Made by a program: the position numbers and the translations under genes. From Reddybacter sp041277045 (GTDB lineage Bacteria > Pseudomonadota > Gammaproteobacteria > Pseudomonadales > Porticoccaceae), in NCBI GenBank assembly GCA_041277045.1, contig JBGFSY010000001.1:558001-622000 (forward strand): a stretch of DNA of 64,000 nt, in the 5' to 3' direction. Every line of letters starts with the position of its first letter. Position 1 is the first letter of the stretch. Shown here piece after piece: positions 35,942 through 44,254 of this stretch. The notes under the pieces were generated by a model, which ran no database searches, was not told the DNA's origin, and saw nothing but the letters and a program-made list of their open reading frames with translations.

Positions 35942-35947
35942 TATAAT
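35942..35947 (+). promoter_or_regulatory. Consensus -10 for the GT-C-like gene
   Basis: A perfect TATAAT lies 47 bases before the ATG at 35994. No good -35 precedes it. Its position argues that translation starts at 35994, because an alternative upstream start at 35913 would lie before the transcript begins. Confidence 0.45.
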
Positions 35948-35993
35948 TTTATGTAGCAACACTCGCCCTGCCCCCGGCCCGAGAACACCCTCC

Positions 35994-37613
35994 ATGATAG
36001 AAATTTCAAAACCAAAGCTCTCGGCAAGATCTGGGCAAAACCATAAAAAGAACAAAATAGTTATCTATAGTCTGAGCTGCGTGCTTAGTATGGTGCTGTT
36101 TTTTGCCTACAGCACAACTGACAGCATCCTCAACGACGATGGCATAAATTATATCTACGCTGCCCATTCCATTGCAGAAGGCTTACCCGAGCAGGCAAAA
36201 AGCTATCGTCCAGAAATTCTTTTTTATAGCCAAATCGCGCTTACAGCCAATCTCACAGGTTTAGACCTGTACCCCAGCGCACAGTTATTAAGCCTATTTT
36301 GGCAAATCTTATTAGCCTGCGGTTTTATCGCCATCATTCGCTCTTTCGACACATCAATGCAAAGCCAACTCATTGCGCTTGCCGTCTTCTTCAGCATGAT
36401 GAGCCTCAACGATTTACGCCCCGAAATTATTCGCGGCTTCGGTTTTTGGGCTCTGCAGTTATGGGCCGTCTGGGCAGGGCTGACGTTTATTAAATCAAGA
36501 CTCTGGCGTTTTGCCCTGCTATGGCTAGGCTTAAGTGGCATTTCAATACTCTACCGCGCAGAGGGTCTTGTCTACTTTACGCTAATTCCAATGCTCATCC
36601 TGCTAAATACAGGTTTCACAGGAAAAGTCACCGCCAAGAAGGGACTAAAAACTGCCAGTTTGATTTTGATTGTAAGCGGGGTTATTTGGTTTGTTTTCGT
36701 GCCGGAATCCAGGCAGCCGTCCAGTAACACGCCTGGGTTTACGCAATTACAGAGCCTCTCTGCCACGGGTAAATTGCAGCGAGAGCTTAGGGGATTCAAA
36801 CAGGGCATTAGTAAATTCCGGCAATTAAAAACCGATATTGCCAAAATAATGCCCAATAAATGGGCGCAGCGCAGTGCCAACAACCTGCTGATTGGCGGCT
36901 TTACTTTTCACCTTCTATTAACCCTCATAAAGACCAGCAATGCGCCTCTAATGGCTTTATCCCTGTACCGGGGAAACATTAGACGCCCTTTCTTCAGCGA
37001 CCCCCGGCACAAATTATTGGCTAGCTATATTTTAACTGGCATCCTTATCGGCTTGATGAGCATCTACAATAAGTACTTCCTGAGCACGCGCTATATTATG
37101 CTGACAGCCATTCTTCTCGGCATCCCCATAACATTGGTACTGAACAAAAGCTATAGCCGTTTTATTACCTCTCACAAGCTAAGGGCACGCTTATGGCGAT
37201 ACGCCCTATTCTCTCTGCCGCTGCTAGCCTGCATATATCCACTCACTCGCCAGGACGATAACAAACTCTACATTCGCGAAGCCGGCCAGTGGGTCAAAAC
37301 CCATCTCAAAGATGAGCAAATAATTTATTTTAATGATCAGAAAGTTGCCTTTTATACCGCCGATTACACTAACGACAGCTTTAAAAAACAACATGATGAC
37401 CTACAAGATTTGCTACAGGAGGGCTATCAATATGCTGTATTGTACGAGGGCAAAGGTGAGCAGCCGCCTCTACAGCAGAGCTTACAAGAGCTGCGACTGA
37501 AAAGTTTCAAGAATAGTCGAGGCCGATCAGTCAACATATATAAACTTCCCGTCCCGGATTCGCAGTTCATTTTTGCCGACAGTCGATACAACCCAAAACC
37601 AGCAGCACGGTAG
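35994..37613 (+). CDS. Polytopic membrane protein, GT-C glycosyltransferase-like
   Basis: 539 residues from the ATG at 35994. Around ten hydrophobic segments are followed by a soluble periplasmic C-terminus (~430-539). The first periplasmic loop has an acidic pair after the first helix (SILNDDGINYIYAAHSI), like the catalytic acidic loop of ArnT/PMT-type GT-C enzymes, which use polyprenyl-phosphate sugars. It lies six bases before an LPS-kinase-like gene, so a role in decorating LPS core or O-chain is likely. A longer in-frame start at 35913 exists, but a -10 box falls inside it. The specific sugar or acceptor cannot be told. Confidence 0.75.
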   Translation: MIEISKPKLSARSGQNHKKNKIVIYSLSCVLSMVLFFAYSTTDSILNDDGINYIYAAHSIAEGLPEQAKSYRPEILFYSQIALTANLTGLDLYPSAQLLSLFWQILLACGFIAIIRSFDTSMQSQLIALAVFFSMMSLNDLRPEIIRGFGFWALQLWAVWAGLTFIKSRLWRFALLWLGLSGISILYRAEGLVYFTLIPMLILLNTGFTGKVTAKKGLKTASLILIVSGVIWFVFVPESRQPSSNTPGFTQLQSLSATGKLQRELRGFKQGISKFRQLKTDIAKIMPNKWAQRSANNLLIGGFTFHLLLTLIKTSNAPLMALSLYRGNIRRPFFSDPRHKLLASYILTGILIGLMSIYNKYFLSTRYIMLTAILLGIPITLVLNKSYSRFITSHKLRARLWRYALFSLPLLACIYPLTRQDDNKLYIREAGQWVKTHLKDEQIIYFNDQKVAFYTADYTNDSFKKQHDDLQDLLQEGYQYAVLYEGKGEQPPLQQSLQELRLKSFKNSRGRSVNIYKLPVPDSQFIFADSRYNPKPAAR

Positions 37614-37619
37614 CCCAAC

Positions 37620-38471
37620 ATGCCCAGTAAATACCCCGACTTTATATTTGAGCGCGCTGGACACTGGTGTTTTTATCGAAATAACGCCCTTGAGCCGATC
37701 GAGACCGCTACGCCAACAGACGATGAATCGCCGATAAGTCCGCTTCTCTCAAAACGGCAGGAGATTACTTCTTCACAACATTCTCATGTCTGTAAAGCAA
37801 TACTTAACAATAGAAAACAGACCTTTCCTGTCTACTTCAAAGGCATGGATTTCAAATCTCCCCGTGACGTCATCAAGCAACAATTGAGTAAAAGCCGCGC
37901 TATCAAAGCTTTTGAAGCAGAGCTACTTCTTCAATCTCTCGGTTTCGGCACCCCAACCACGCTACTCACGGGGTGGCGTCAACGAATGCTATTTTTCAAG
38001 GATAGCTTCTTTAGCCTCAGCGCAGCGTTAACCGACTACGAGGACCTATACACAATCGCGGCCCAACTTGGCGACCAACCCGCTCATCAGAAAAGAGCTT
38101 TTATCGAACAGCTCTCTGCGACTATTGCTCGCATGCACAGGGAAAACATCGGCCACGGCGACCTACGTGCCGGCAATGTTATGTGTAAACATTCTGAGGA
38201 ATGGCACTTTTCATTAATAGATAACGAAAGAACACGGAAGTACCGAAAGCTTCCAGAAAGAATTAGAATAAAAAACCTGGTTCAACTAAATCTTTTAATC
38301 AGCCCAGTTATTAACAAAACCGACCGGCAACGTTTTTTTGATAACTACTCATTACTTTGTTACGGGCAGATCAATAGAAACCTACTCACCAAAGTTATCG
38401 ACAAAACCAGGCGGCGACTAAAAATCATGGTGGAAAAACAAAAGATAGAAGCCTCTGATTTGTGGCTTTAA
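37620..38471 (+). CDS. LPS kinase-family protein (Kdo/WaaP-like fold)
   Basis: 283 residues. Small protein-kinase-like fold: Lys in PVYFKGMDF, catalytic loop GHGDLRAGNVM and metal site FSLIDNERTR, which reads DNE rather than DFD or DLH. The catalytic loop resembles KdkA/InaA-type sugar kinases that put phosphate on Kdo or heptose of the core. Six bases separate it from the GT-C-like gene. It ends 55 bases from a convergent GT2 gene. It is one of three kinase-fold genes in this core cluster, so each may modify a different position. Exact substrate unknown. Confidence 0.8.
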   Translation: MPSKYPDFIFERAGHWCFYRNNALEPIETATPTDDESPISPLLSKRQEITSSQHSHVCKAILNNRKQTFPVYFKGMDFKSPRDVIKQQLSKSRAIKAFEAELLLQSLGFGTPTTLLTGWRQRMLFFKDSFFSLSAALTDYEDLYTIAAQLGDQPAHQKRAFIEQLSATIARMHRENIGHGDLRAGNVMCKHSEEWHFSLIDNERTRKYRKLPERIRIKNLVQLNLLISPVINKTDRQRFFDNYSLLCYGQINRNLLTKVIDKTRRRLKIMVEKQKIEASDLWL

Positions 38472-38526
38472 CTATCGAAAAACACCTCTAACGAAGAACC
38501 GGAATTGCAGGACCTCTACGGCACCG

Positions 38527-39459
38527 TCAACCTTTCAAGCTCTTCATAACAAAAGCCTTAAAAGCTCTTTTGATATACTTTATACGCAGTACTGAGCGAG
38601 CATCTATTCTCAATGCCTTCCGGAAATAACCAAGGGACTCTTTGTACATAGCCTGATCATATAAGCGGCGAAAAACAGACAAGTAACGGTTTACTGAGTA
38701 AGTCTTCTTATACCTCATATAGCTCTGCGGAATTATATTTTCATCAAATACAGCGCCTACAACCTTTTCGCCAGCATCAATCAACGCGGGGATATTATTC
38801 CTCAAACTATTATCATGGTGATAGCGCTCAACAACACTAGCATCAATACTTACAGAGCTACCTAAGGCCAACAGGTGGGAAAATACACTTTGATCCTCAA
38901 GACATCTCATATCTTCAGGGTAAGGCGTCTTCTCTAGCAGGCTTTTTTTCACGAGAAATCCACCGTGAGAGATTCGAATCTTTTTATTTAGAAACAAGTT
39001 GAAATTATTCTCACCACTATTCGATAATGGCGTTGCCGGTTTGGATACAATCTTTCCCGACGAGTGCTTTGAATCGTAAGATGCGACAAAAAGATCCGCA
39101 CTTTTATTATCGGCAATTGCTTTTCTGAAAGTCTGAAAAGCACCAGCAAGCATCCTGTCATCCGCATCGAGCAAAATAATGTACTCGCATGAAGCTCGCT
39201 TAATCCCATAATTTCGTGCTGATGCAGCGCCACCATTAAGCTTCTTATGGTACTTAATACTTTCATTACCGGCTCTCGAAATAAAAGCAGATACCACCTC
39301 TTCGGTATTATCGGTAGAGCCATCATCCACAACCAAAAGCTCATCGCCATCGACCATCTGTGACAGCACAGAACTCATTGTGTCCTCGATAAAGCCTGCG
39401 TAGTTATACGCAGGTATGATGATACTTATCCGAACATCGCCCTCTTTGCATATTGTCAT
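38527..39459 (-). CDS. Family 2 glycosyltransferase
   Basis: 310 residues, cytoplasmic GT-A fold. IIIPAYNYAGFIEDT and VVDDGSTDNTEE bind the nucleotide sugar; LLDADDR carries the DxD metal site. It starts at the ATG at 39459, four bases after the kinase-like gene upstream, so it is the last gene of a minus-strand LPS operon. The base composition here and in the kinase gene upstream is visibly more A/T-rich than in waaP and waaG, suggesting a more recently acquired or strain-variable outer-core segment. Donor and acceptor sugars unknown. Confidence 0.88.
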   Translation of the reverse strand: MTICKEGDVRISIIIPAYNYAGFIEDTMSSVLSQMVDGDELLVVDDGSTDNTEEVVSAFISRAGNESIKYHKKLNGGAASARNYGIKRASCEYIILLDADDRMLAGAFQTFRKAIADNKSADLFVASYDSKHSSGKIVSKPATPLSNSGENNFNLFLNKKIRISHGGFLVKKSLLEKTPYPEDMRCLEDQSVFSHLLALGSSVSIDASVVERYHHDNSLRNNIPALIDAGEKVVGAVFDENIIPQSYMRYKKTYSVNRYLSVFRRLYDQAMYKESLGYFRKALRIDARSVLRIKYIKRAFKAFVMKSLKG

Positions 39460-39463
39460 TAGA

Positions 39464-40225
39464 TCAGTACCTGTCTGGATATTTTATTTTGTGGCGGTCG
39501 ACAATTTTTTTGTAAGGGGCTTCCACTCTTCCAGCCACAGCCTCTACGTCGACATTGACAGACTCGGCATACTCCAACAAAAACCCGTCTCTATCTTCAA
39601 CAGACATATCAGCCTCTGCCATACTGACGAGAAATCGAGCCACATCCTTTGCCAATAAGCGCTTATTACTTTGCTTTTTAGCGCCATCAAAATCCACAGA
39701 AAAAAGCTTTTTATCCGTAGAAGAGAGCATAAGGTTTGCGTATTTGAAATCACCATGCACTATACCCAGCTGATGAATACTGCCCAAAAGTCTTGCCGAT
39801 TGTAAAATAAAACAACCTCGATTCTCATCACTAGAAACCATTTCACACGACAAGGGTGAACGCATATCGCTAGCATCCTCTAGCCACTCAGAAATAATGT
39901 ATTCAGTGTTATTTCTCTCTGACCTTCCCCTTATTAACGCTACCGGCTTAGGAACACTCACCCCTTTAGCATAAAGCTCGCAATGAATCCCCCATATATC
40001 TTTTACTTTATTAGCAAAATAACGCCGAGCCAAACCCTTAAAAAGGGTTGTTTTGTACGCTTTAACAAAACACGACACATCACCTTCAGGCAAACTGACA
40101 ACGCAGCGTCCAGACTTTATTTTGTCAGATTGTTTAAACCATTGAACAGCGGAACAATCAAAACCCACAGCCAAATTGGCGGATCTCTCATCGTAGCTAT
40201 GCAATATTTCAAATTCGTCTAACAT
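39464..40225 (-). CDS. LPS kinase-family protein (InaA/Kdo kinase-like)
   Basis: 253 residues. Kinase-like fold: CFVKAYK with the ATP Lys, IISEWLEDAS, catalytic loop GIVHGDFKYANLML and the metal motif FSVDFDGAK. The HGDxxxxN plus DFDGA pattern is that of 3-deoxy-manno-octulosonic acid kinase or InaA-like proteins, which phosphorylate LPS core sugars. It lies 19 bases downstream of waaP and four bases upstream of the GT2 gene. Which core sugar it acts on cannot be told. Confidence 0.82.
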   Translation of the reverse strand: MLDEFEILHSYDERSANLAVGFDCSAVQWFKQSDKIKSGRCVVSLPEGDVSCFVKAYKTTLFKGLARRYFANKVKDIWGIHCELYAKGVSVPKPVALIRGRSERNNTEYIISEWLEDASDMRSPLSCEMVSSDENRGCFILQSARLLGSIHQLGIVHGDFKYANLMLSSTDKKLFSVDFDGAKKQSNKRLLAKDVARFLVSMAEADMSVEDRDGFLLEYAESVNVDVEAVAGRVEAPYKKIVDRHKIKYPDRY

Positions 40226-40244
40226 CTACACAATTCCAGAGATA

Positions 40245-41069
40245 TCATTTAAAAGGCAATACTGGCAAACGCTTAAAATCCCTGCGATAAAGCTGTATTG
40301 CACGTTTTGTGACGCTATTAAGCAGCGATTCATGGCGAGTGAAAATTTGACGCAAGGGCATATCGAAATAGACCTGCAAGAAAAGGTAAACATCTTTTTT
40401 TGTCAGGCCGATATCGAGGGATGAAAAATAAATACTGGCAATATCTTTCACCAACCAGCGACGCGGCACTACCGTTCGCATCTGGGCGCGATGCAAGTCA
40501 ACGAGGAAGAGGCGAGGGTCTTGTTTCGCGGTATTCGACGCGGAGGACAAGTCGAGCAAGAAGTGACAAATATACAAATCCCGGTGATTAATGCCCGCAT
40601 CATGAATAGTCCGCGCTATCGTTGCGACCTTGCGAATTAAAGCTCGTCGCTCGCTCGGTGGCGGCGGGTTAGTCGGCCACTGCTCGGCGTATTGCGCCAA
40701 ACTCAAGGTATTCGTTAATTCTTCGGTGACCAGGAAGGAGAGCTTTTTAGCGGGGTTACGACCTTTACTGCCGTAAGCCAAAGTATTCAGGGAATCGAGA
40801 CCGAGCTCATGAACCCGGTTAATGGCCAGCCATTCATTTGAAGCACCGGTGACGGGCATTTTTAGTTGCAGGAAATTTTTAATAATTTCCCGCCAACCGA
40901 TGCCGGTGTGCAGCTTGCGATAATAGGTTTTGCCCGCCAGTTGAAACTTCAGGGTCTGGCGACCTTCTTTATCGCGAACCACCTCGCCATCCACCGCCTG
41001 CAGCAAGGCAAAAACGTCTTTGTCACGCCAAAGCTCTTGCAGCTCACCTCTGAGTATTAGTTCAGTCAC
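40245..41069 (-). CDS. waaP: LPS core heptose I kinase (WaaP)
   Basis: 274 residues. WaaP phosphorylates heptose I, which tightens the outer membrane against hydrophobic agents. The diagnostic catalytic loop NHRDLYICHFLLDL and metal site FLVDLHRAQMR match WaaP/RfaP closely. The start is a GTG at 41069 whose first bases overlap the stop of waaG (GTGA), so the two are translationally coupled. The order waaF-waaG-waaP is that of Pseudomonas. Confidence 0.93.
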   Translation of the reverse strand: MTELILRGELQELWRDKDVFALLQAVDGEVVRDKEGRQTLKFQLAGKTYYRKLHTGIGWREIIKNFLQLKMPVTGASNEWLAINRVHELGLDSLNTLAYGSKGRNPAKKLSFLVTEELTNTLSLAQYAEQWPTNPPPPSERRALIRKVATIARTIHDAGINHRDLYICHFLLDLSSASNTAKQDPRLFLVDLHRAQMRTVVPRRWLVKDIASIYFSSLDIGLTKKDVYLFLQVYFDMPLRQIFTRHESLLNSVTKRAIQLYRRDFKRLPVLPFK

Positions 41070-42217
41070 CGCTCAACTTCCTTCGCTTTAGCAATCTTTT
41101 CCATAATATCGACAGCGACCTGGGGGCGACTGTAAACATCACTATTTGCGGCAAAACTTTCACCTTGTTGATGCCACTGCTCGCCCGATATAGCGAGGGC
41201 CTTATTAATCGCCAGCACATAATCATCACTGTTAAACGGGCTGGCAATCACCGCGCCCATCCGAGCATCCCGCACATAGTGAGCATAACCGCAGACATCA
41301 CTGGCAACCACGGGCAACCCGGCAATCATCGCCTCAAGCAGGGCATTGCCGGTATTTTCTTTATAGGCCGGGTGCAACAACACATCCGCCGCCTGTAATA
41401 AATTCGGCACATCATCGCGACCACCGAGAAAGCACACGCGCTCCTGTAAGCCAAGCTTTTCCGCTTGGCGCACAAACTGCTCGCGCTTGTCTTCACCAAC
41501 CACGAGTAATACGCCATCCAGTCCCTGCTCACACAGCGTATGCAAAGCGATAATACTGCGATCCAGACCTTTGGTTTTATAACCGGAGCCGAGGGCTAAA
41601 AAGCATTTTTGTTCACCGCCTAAACCCAGCTGCTCTCGAGTTTCCCGGCGTATTTCTTGCCAGTTATTTGGCGCCACACGATTCGTCGCTATGCCCGGTG
41701 GTAAGGTATTAAAACGATCTTCTGCCGTGCCATAACACTGCACAAAACGCTCGCGCTCGGGGCGTGAAACTTCAAGTATTTGCGTCTTTGAGGCAGCGCC
41801 AAATACGGCTTTCTCTAGCTTTAAATAGGCTTTTGTTCTGGGCGCAAGGCGATAGAAAAAGCCCCGCTCATGGTGGGCTTTGTAGGCAAAGCAGGAATCG
41901 GCTGCGTAATACAGATCGAGTCCCGGCCACTTATTAAAGCCGATCAGCAAATCGTTAGCCTTTAATTTCGGGCGTAAATCGGCGGCAAAGTTTTGCATAC
42001 GCGCCGCGTTGTCCCAGCCCCGCGCAGGAATCACTTGTAGATCGATACCCACCGGGCAGTCACCCTGCCAGTCACTGCAATAAATCGTCACGCCATGGCC
42101 CCGTGCGATAGCTTCAAGTGCCATCGCCAGCATATTGCGCTGCAAACCACCAAAGGGAAAATATTTGTAGAGCGCGAAGGCTAACTGCAAAGGAGGCCGA
42201 TCATTAGTCCCGCCCAT
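41066..42217 (-). CDS. waaG: LPS core glucosyltransferase I-type (WaaG)
   Basis: 383 residues, GT4 family with GT-B fold. It adds the first outer-core hexose to heptose II. Seen: QLAFALYKYFPFGGLQRNML at the start, GSGYKTKGLDRSI, and HPAYKENTGNALLEAM with the family's EX7E-type donor site. I start at the ATG at 42217, four bases past the waaF stop; an in-frame TTG at 42253 inside waaF adds an unlikely extension. It overlaps waaP by four bases. Confidence 0.93.
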   Translation of the reverse strand: MGGTNDRPPLQLAFALYKYFPFGGLQRNMLAMALEAIARGHGVTIYCSDWQGDCPVGIDLQVIPARGWDNAARMQNFAADLRPKLKANDLLIGFNKWPGLDLYYAADSCFAYKAHHERGFFYRLAPRTKAYLKLEKAVFGAASKTQILEVSRPERERFVQCYGTAEDRFNTLPPGIATNRVAPNNWQEIRRETREQLGLGGEQKCFLALGSGYKTKGLDRSIIALHTLCEQGLDGVLLVVGEDKREQFVRQAEKLGLQERVCFLGGRDDVPNLLQAADVLLHPAYKENTGNALLEAMIAGLPVVASDVCGYAHYVRDARMGAVIASPFNSDDYVLAINKALAISGEQWHQQGESFAANSDVYSRPQVAVDIMEKIAKAKEVER

Positions 42218-42221
42218 CAAG

Positions 42222-43271
42222 TCAGGCCCGTGCGGGCAAAGCAGGATCGACAAGCCTATCCAGCGCAGCTAGAACTTGCTGAGGCTCAAGCTCGACTAAA
42301 CACTTCACATCCCCTCGGGGACACTCGCGCTGAAAACAGGGCCCGCAATCAACCGGCACCGATAACACTTCAACGCAATCGCCCAAGGGCGGCGTAAAAC
42401 CGGGAGAGGTGGAACCGTAAACGACCACCAGTGGCCGGCCCAGTGCGGCACTAATGTGCATTAAGCCTGAGTCGTTACTGACCACTGCCGTGGCCATGGA
42501 GAGTAAATCTATCGCTTCAGACAATTCGGTTTGCCCGGCGAGGTTGCGAATAAACGCCGTATTTTTGCCACTTATTGATGTGGCAATACTCTCGCCCACG
42601 GCGGCATCGCTGTCAGAACCCATCAGCCACACCTGCCAGCCACGGTCGAGCATGGTTTGGGCGACCTGTTGATAATGCACCTCGGGCCAGCGCTTGGCCG
42701 GGCCAAATTCGGCACCGGGGCACAGCGCCAATACCGGCCGACTTAGGTCGATAGCAAACTTATCGCGTAGTGCGGCCAGAGCCGGTTCATCCACTTCCAG
42801 ATGAGGGCGCGGCAGCTCAGCAGGCAGAGCTTTGCCCTCGGCATAAGCCAGAGCGATAAAGCGCTCTATCATCAAAGGGTAGCGTTCTTTATCGAGCAGG
42901 CGAATATCGTTGAGCAAACCAAAGCGCATTTCACCGCGCCAACCAACGCGCAAAGGAATACCGGCAAAGGCGGGAATTAAGGCGGATTTTAAGGAGTTGG
43001 GCAGCACATAAGCTTCATCGTAAGCCTGCTTGCGCAGCTGTTGAGCCAATACCCAGCGTTTTGAAAGTGCCAGCTCGCCATGGCCAACCGGCATAGCAAT
43101 GGCCCCACTCACCTCGGGCATGCGCTCGAGCAGCGGACGACTCCAGGCCGGAGCCAGCACGTCGATGTGGCAACCGGGGTTTTGCTGCTGAAGACTGGTA
43201 AATAGCGTTTGCGCCATCACCATATCGCCGACCCAGGAAGGGCCGACAATAAGGATTTTTTTACGGTTAAT
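42222..43271 (-). CDS. waaF: LPS heptosyltransferase II (WaaF), atypical start
   Basis: 349 residues if started at the ATT at 43271. It adds the second heptose to the core. The C-terminal half has VSNDSGLMHISAALGRPLVVVYGSTSP with the ADP-heptose site. The first ATG (43223) would cut off the strand-loop KKILIVGPSWVGD, which is almost universal in WaaF and forms part of the active site. The frame is open upstream to that motif, but no ATG, GTG or TTG precedes it closely; ATT (INRKKILIVGPS) fits the family length, with AGAG ahead. Either a rare start codon is used or a base is wrong in this sequence. It lies 41 bases after ilvE. Confidence 0.9.
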   Translation of the reverse strand: MNRKKILIVGPSWVGDMVMAQTLFTSLQQQNPGCHIDVLAPAWSRPLLERMPEVSGAIAMPVGHGELALSKRWVLAQQLRKQAYDEAYVLPNSLKSALIPAFAGIPLRVGWRGEMRFGLLNDIRLLDKERYPLMIERFIALAYAEGKALPAELPRPHLEVDEPALAALRDKFAIDLSRPVLALCPGAEFGPAKRWPEVHYQQVAQTMLDRGWQVWLMGSDSDAAVGESIATSISGKNTAFIRNLAGQTELSEAIDLLSMATAVVSNDSGLMHISAALGRPLVVVYGSTSPGFTPPLGDCVEVLSVPVDCGPCFQRECPRGDVKCLVELEPQQVLAALDRLVDPALPARA

Positions 43272-43312
43272 TAGCGCGTCTCTATCGAATAGATCAGTTA
43301 ATAAAGCGACGG

Positions 43313-44242
43313 CTAAGCGTCAATCGGCGATAGCCACTCGGGGTGGTCTTCATTGCGACCCCGCACCGCGTCAAAATAAGCGGTTTGTAGCTCGGCGGTA
43401 ATCGGCCCACGGGCACCGCTGCCAATCTCGCGATTATCTAGCTCACGAATCGGCAGCACTTCGGCGGCGGTGCCGGTAAAGAAGGCCTCGTCGGCAATAT
43501 ACACCTCGTCGCGGGTGATACGTTTTTCACGCACCTCGTAACCGCGCTCCTGAGCCATTTGAATAACGCTGGCTCGGGTGATGCCATCGAGGCAAGAAGT
43601 TAGCTCTGGCGTGTACAGAATGCCATCGCGCACGATGAAGAAATTCTCGCCACTGCCCTCGGCAACATAACCATCGACATCCAGCAGCAGCGCTTCGTCG
43701 TAGCCATTTTGTAGGGCCTCGCGCAGCGCCATCATCGAATTCATGTAGTTGCCATTCGCCTTCGCCTTGCACATCGTAATGTTGACGTGGTGGCGAGTAT
43801 AAGACGAGGTATGAATGCGAATGCCCTGTTCGAGGGATTCGGGGCTCATATACGAGGGCCATTCCCACGAGGCAATAATCACGTGGGTCGACAAACCGTC
43901 GGCGCGCAGGCCCATGGCCTCGGAACCGAGGAAGGCCATCGGGCGCAAATACGCCTCTTCAAGATTATTGGCTTTCACCACGTCGAGCTGGGCCTGATTC
44001 AGAGTGTATTCATCGTAGGGCATCTTCATGCCGACGATTTTGGCCGAGTTATGCAGGCGTTTGGTGTGTTCTTTCATGCGAAAAATCGCCGTACCTTTGT
44101 TCTCGGTATTATAGGCGCGCACGCCTTCAAACACGCCCATGCCGTAGTGCAAGGTGTGGGTCAGTACGTGCACCTTGGCATCGCGCCAGGGCACCATCTC
44201 ACCATCAAACCAAATAAAACCATCACGATCTGCAAACGACAT
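43313..44242 (-). CDS. ilvE: Branched-chain amino acid aminotransferase (IlvE)
   Basis: 309 residues, fold-type IV PLP enzyme. It makes Val, Leu and Ile from their keto acids with glutamate. Seen: HYGMGVFEGVRAY at the active site, the PLP Lys in CKAKANGNYMNS, and EGSGENFFIV. It starts at ATG 44242, 12 bases after glnE and ahead of the LPS core genes, the Pseudomonas-like order. Intact throughout. Confidence 0.96.
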   Translation of the reverse strand: MSFADRDGFIWFDGEMVPWRDAKVHVLTHTLHYGMGVFEGVRAYNTENKGTAIFRMKEHTKRLHNSAKIVGMKMPYDEYTLNQAQLDVVKANNLEEAYLRPMAFLGSEAMGLRADGLSTHVIIASWEWPSYMSPESLEQGIRIHTSSYTRHHVNITMCKAKANGNYMNSMMALREALQNGYDEALLLDVDGYVAEGSGENFFIVRDGILYTPELTSCLDGITRASVIQMAQERGYEVREKRITRDEVYIADEAFFTGTAAEVLPIRELDNREIGSGARGPITAELQTAYFDAVRGRNEDHPEWLSPIDA

Positions 44243-44254
44243 TGAACGACTCCT

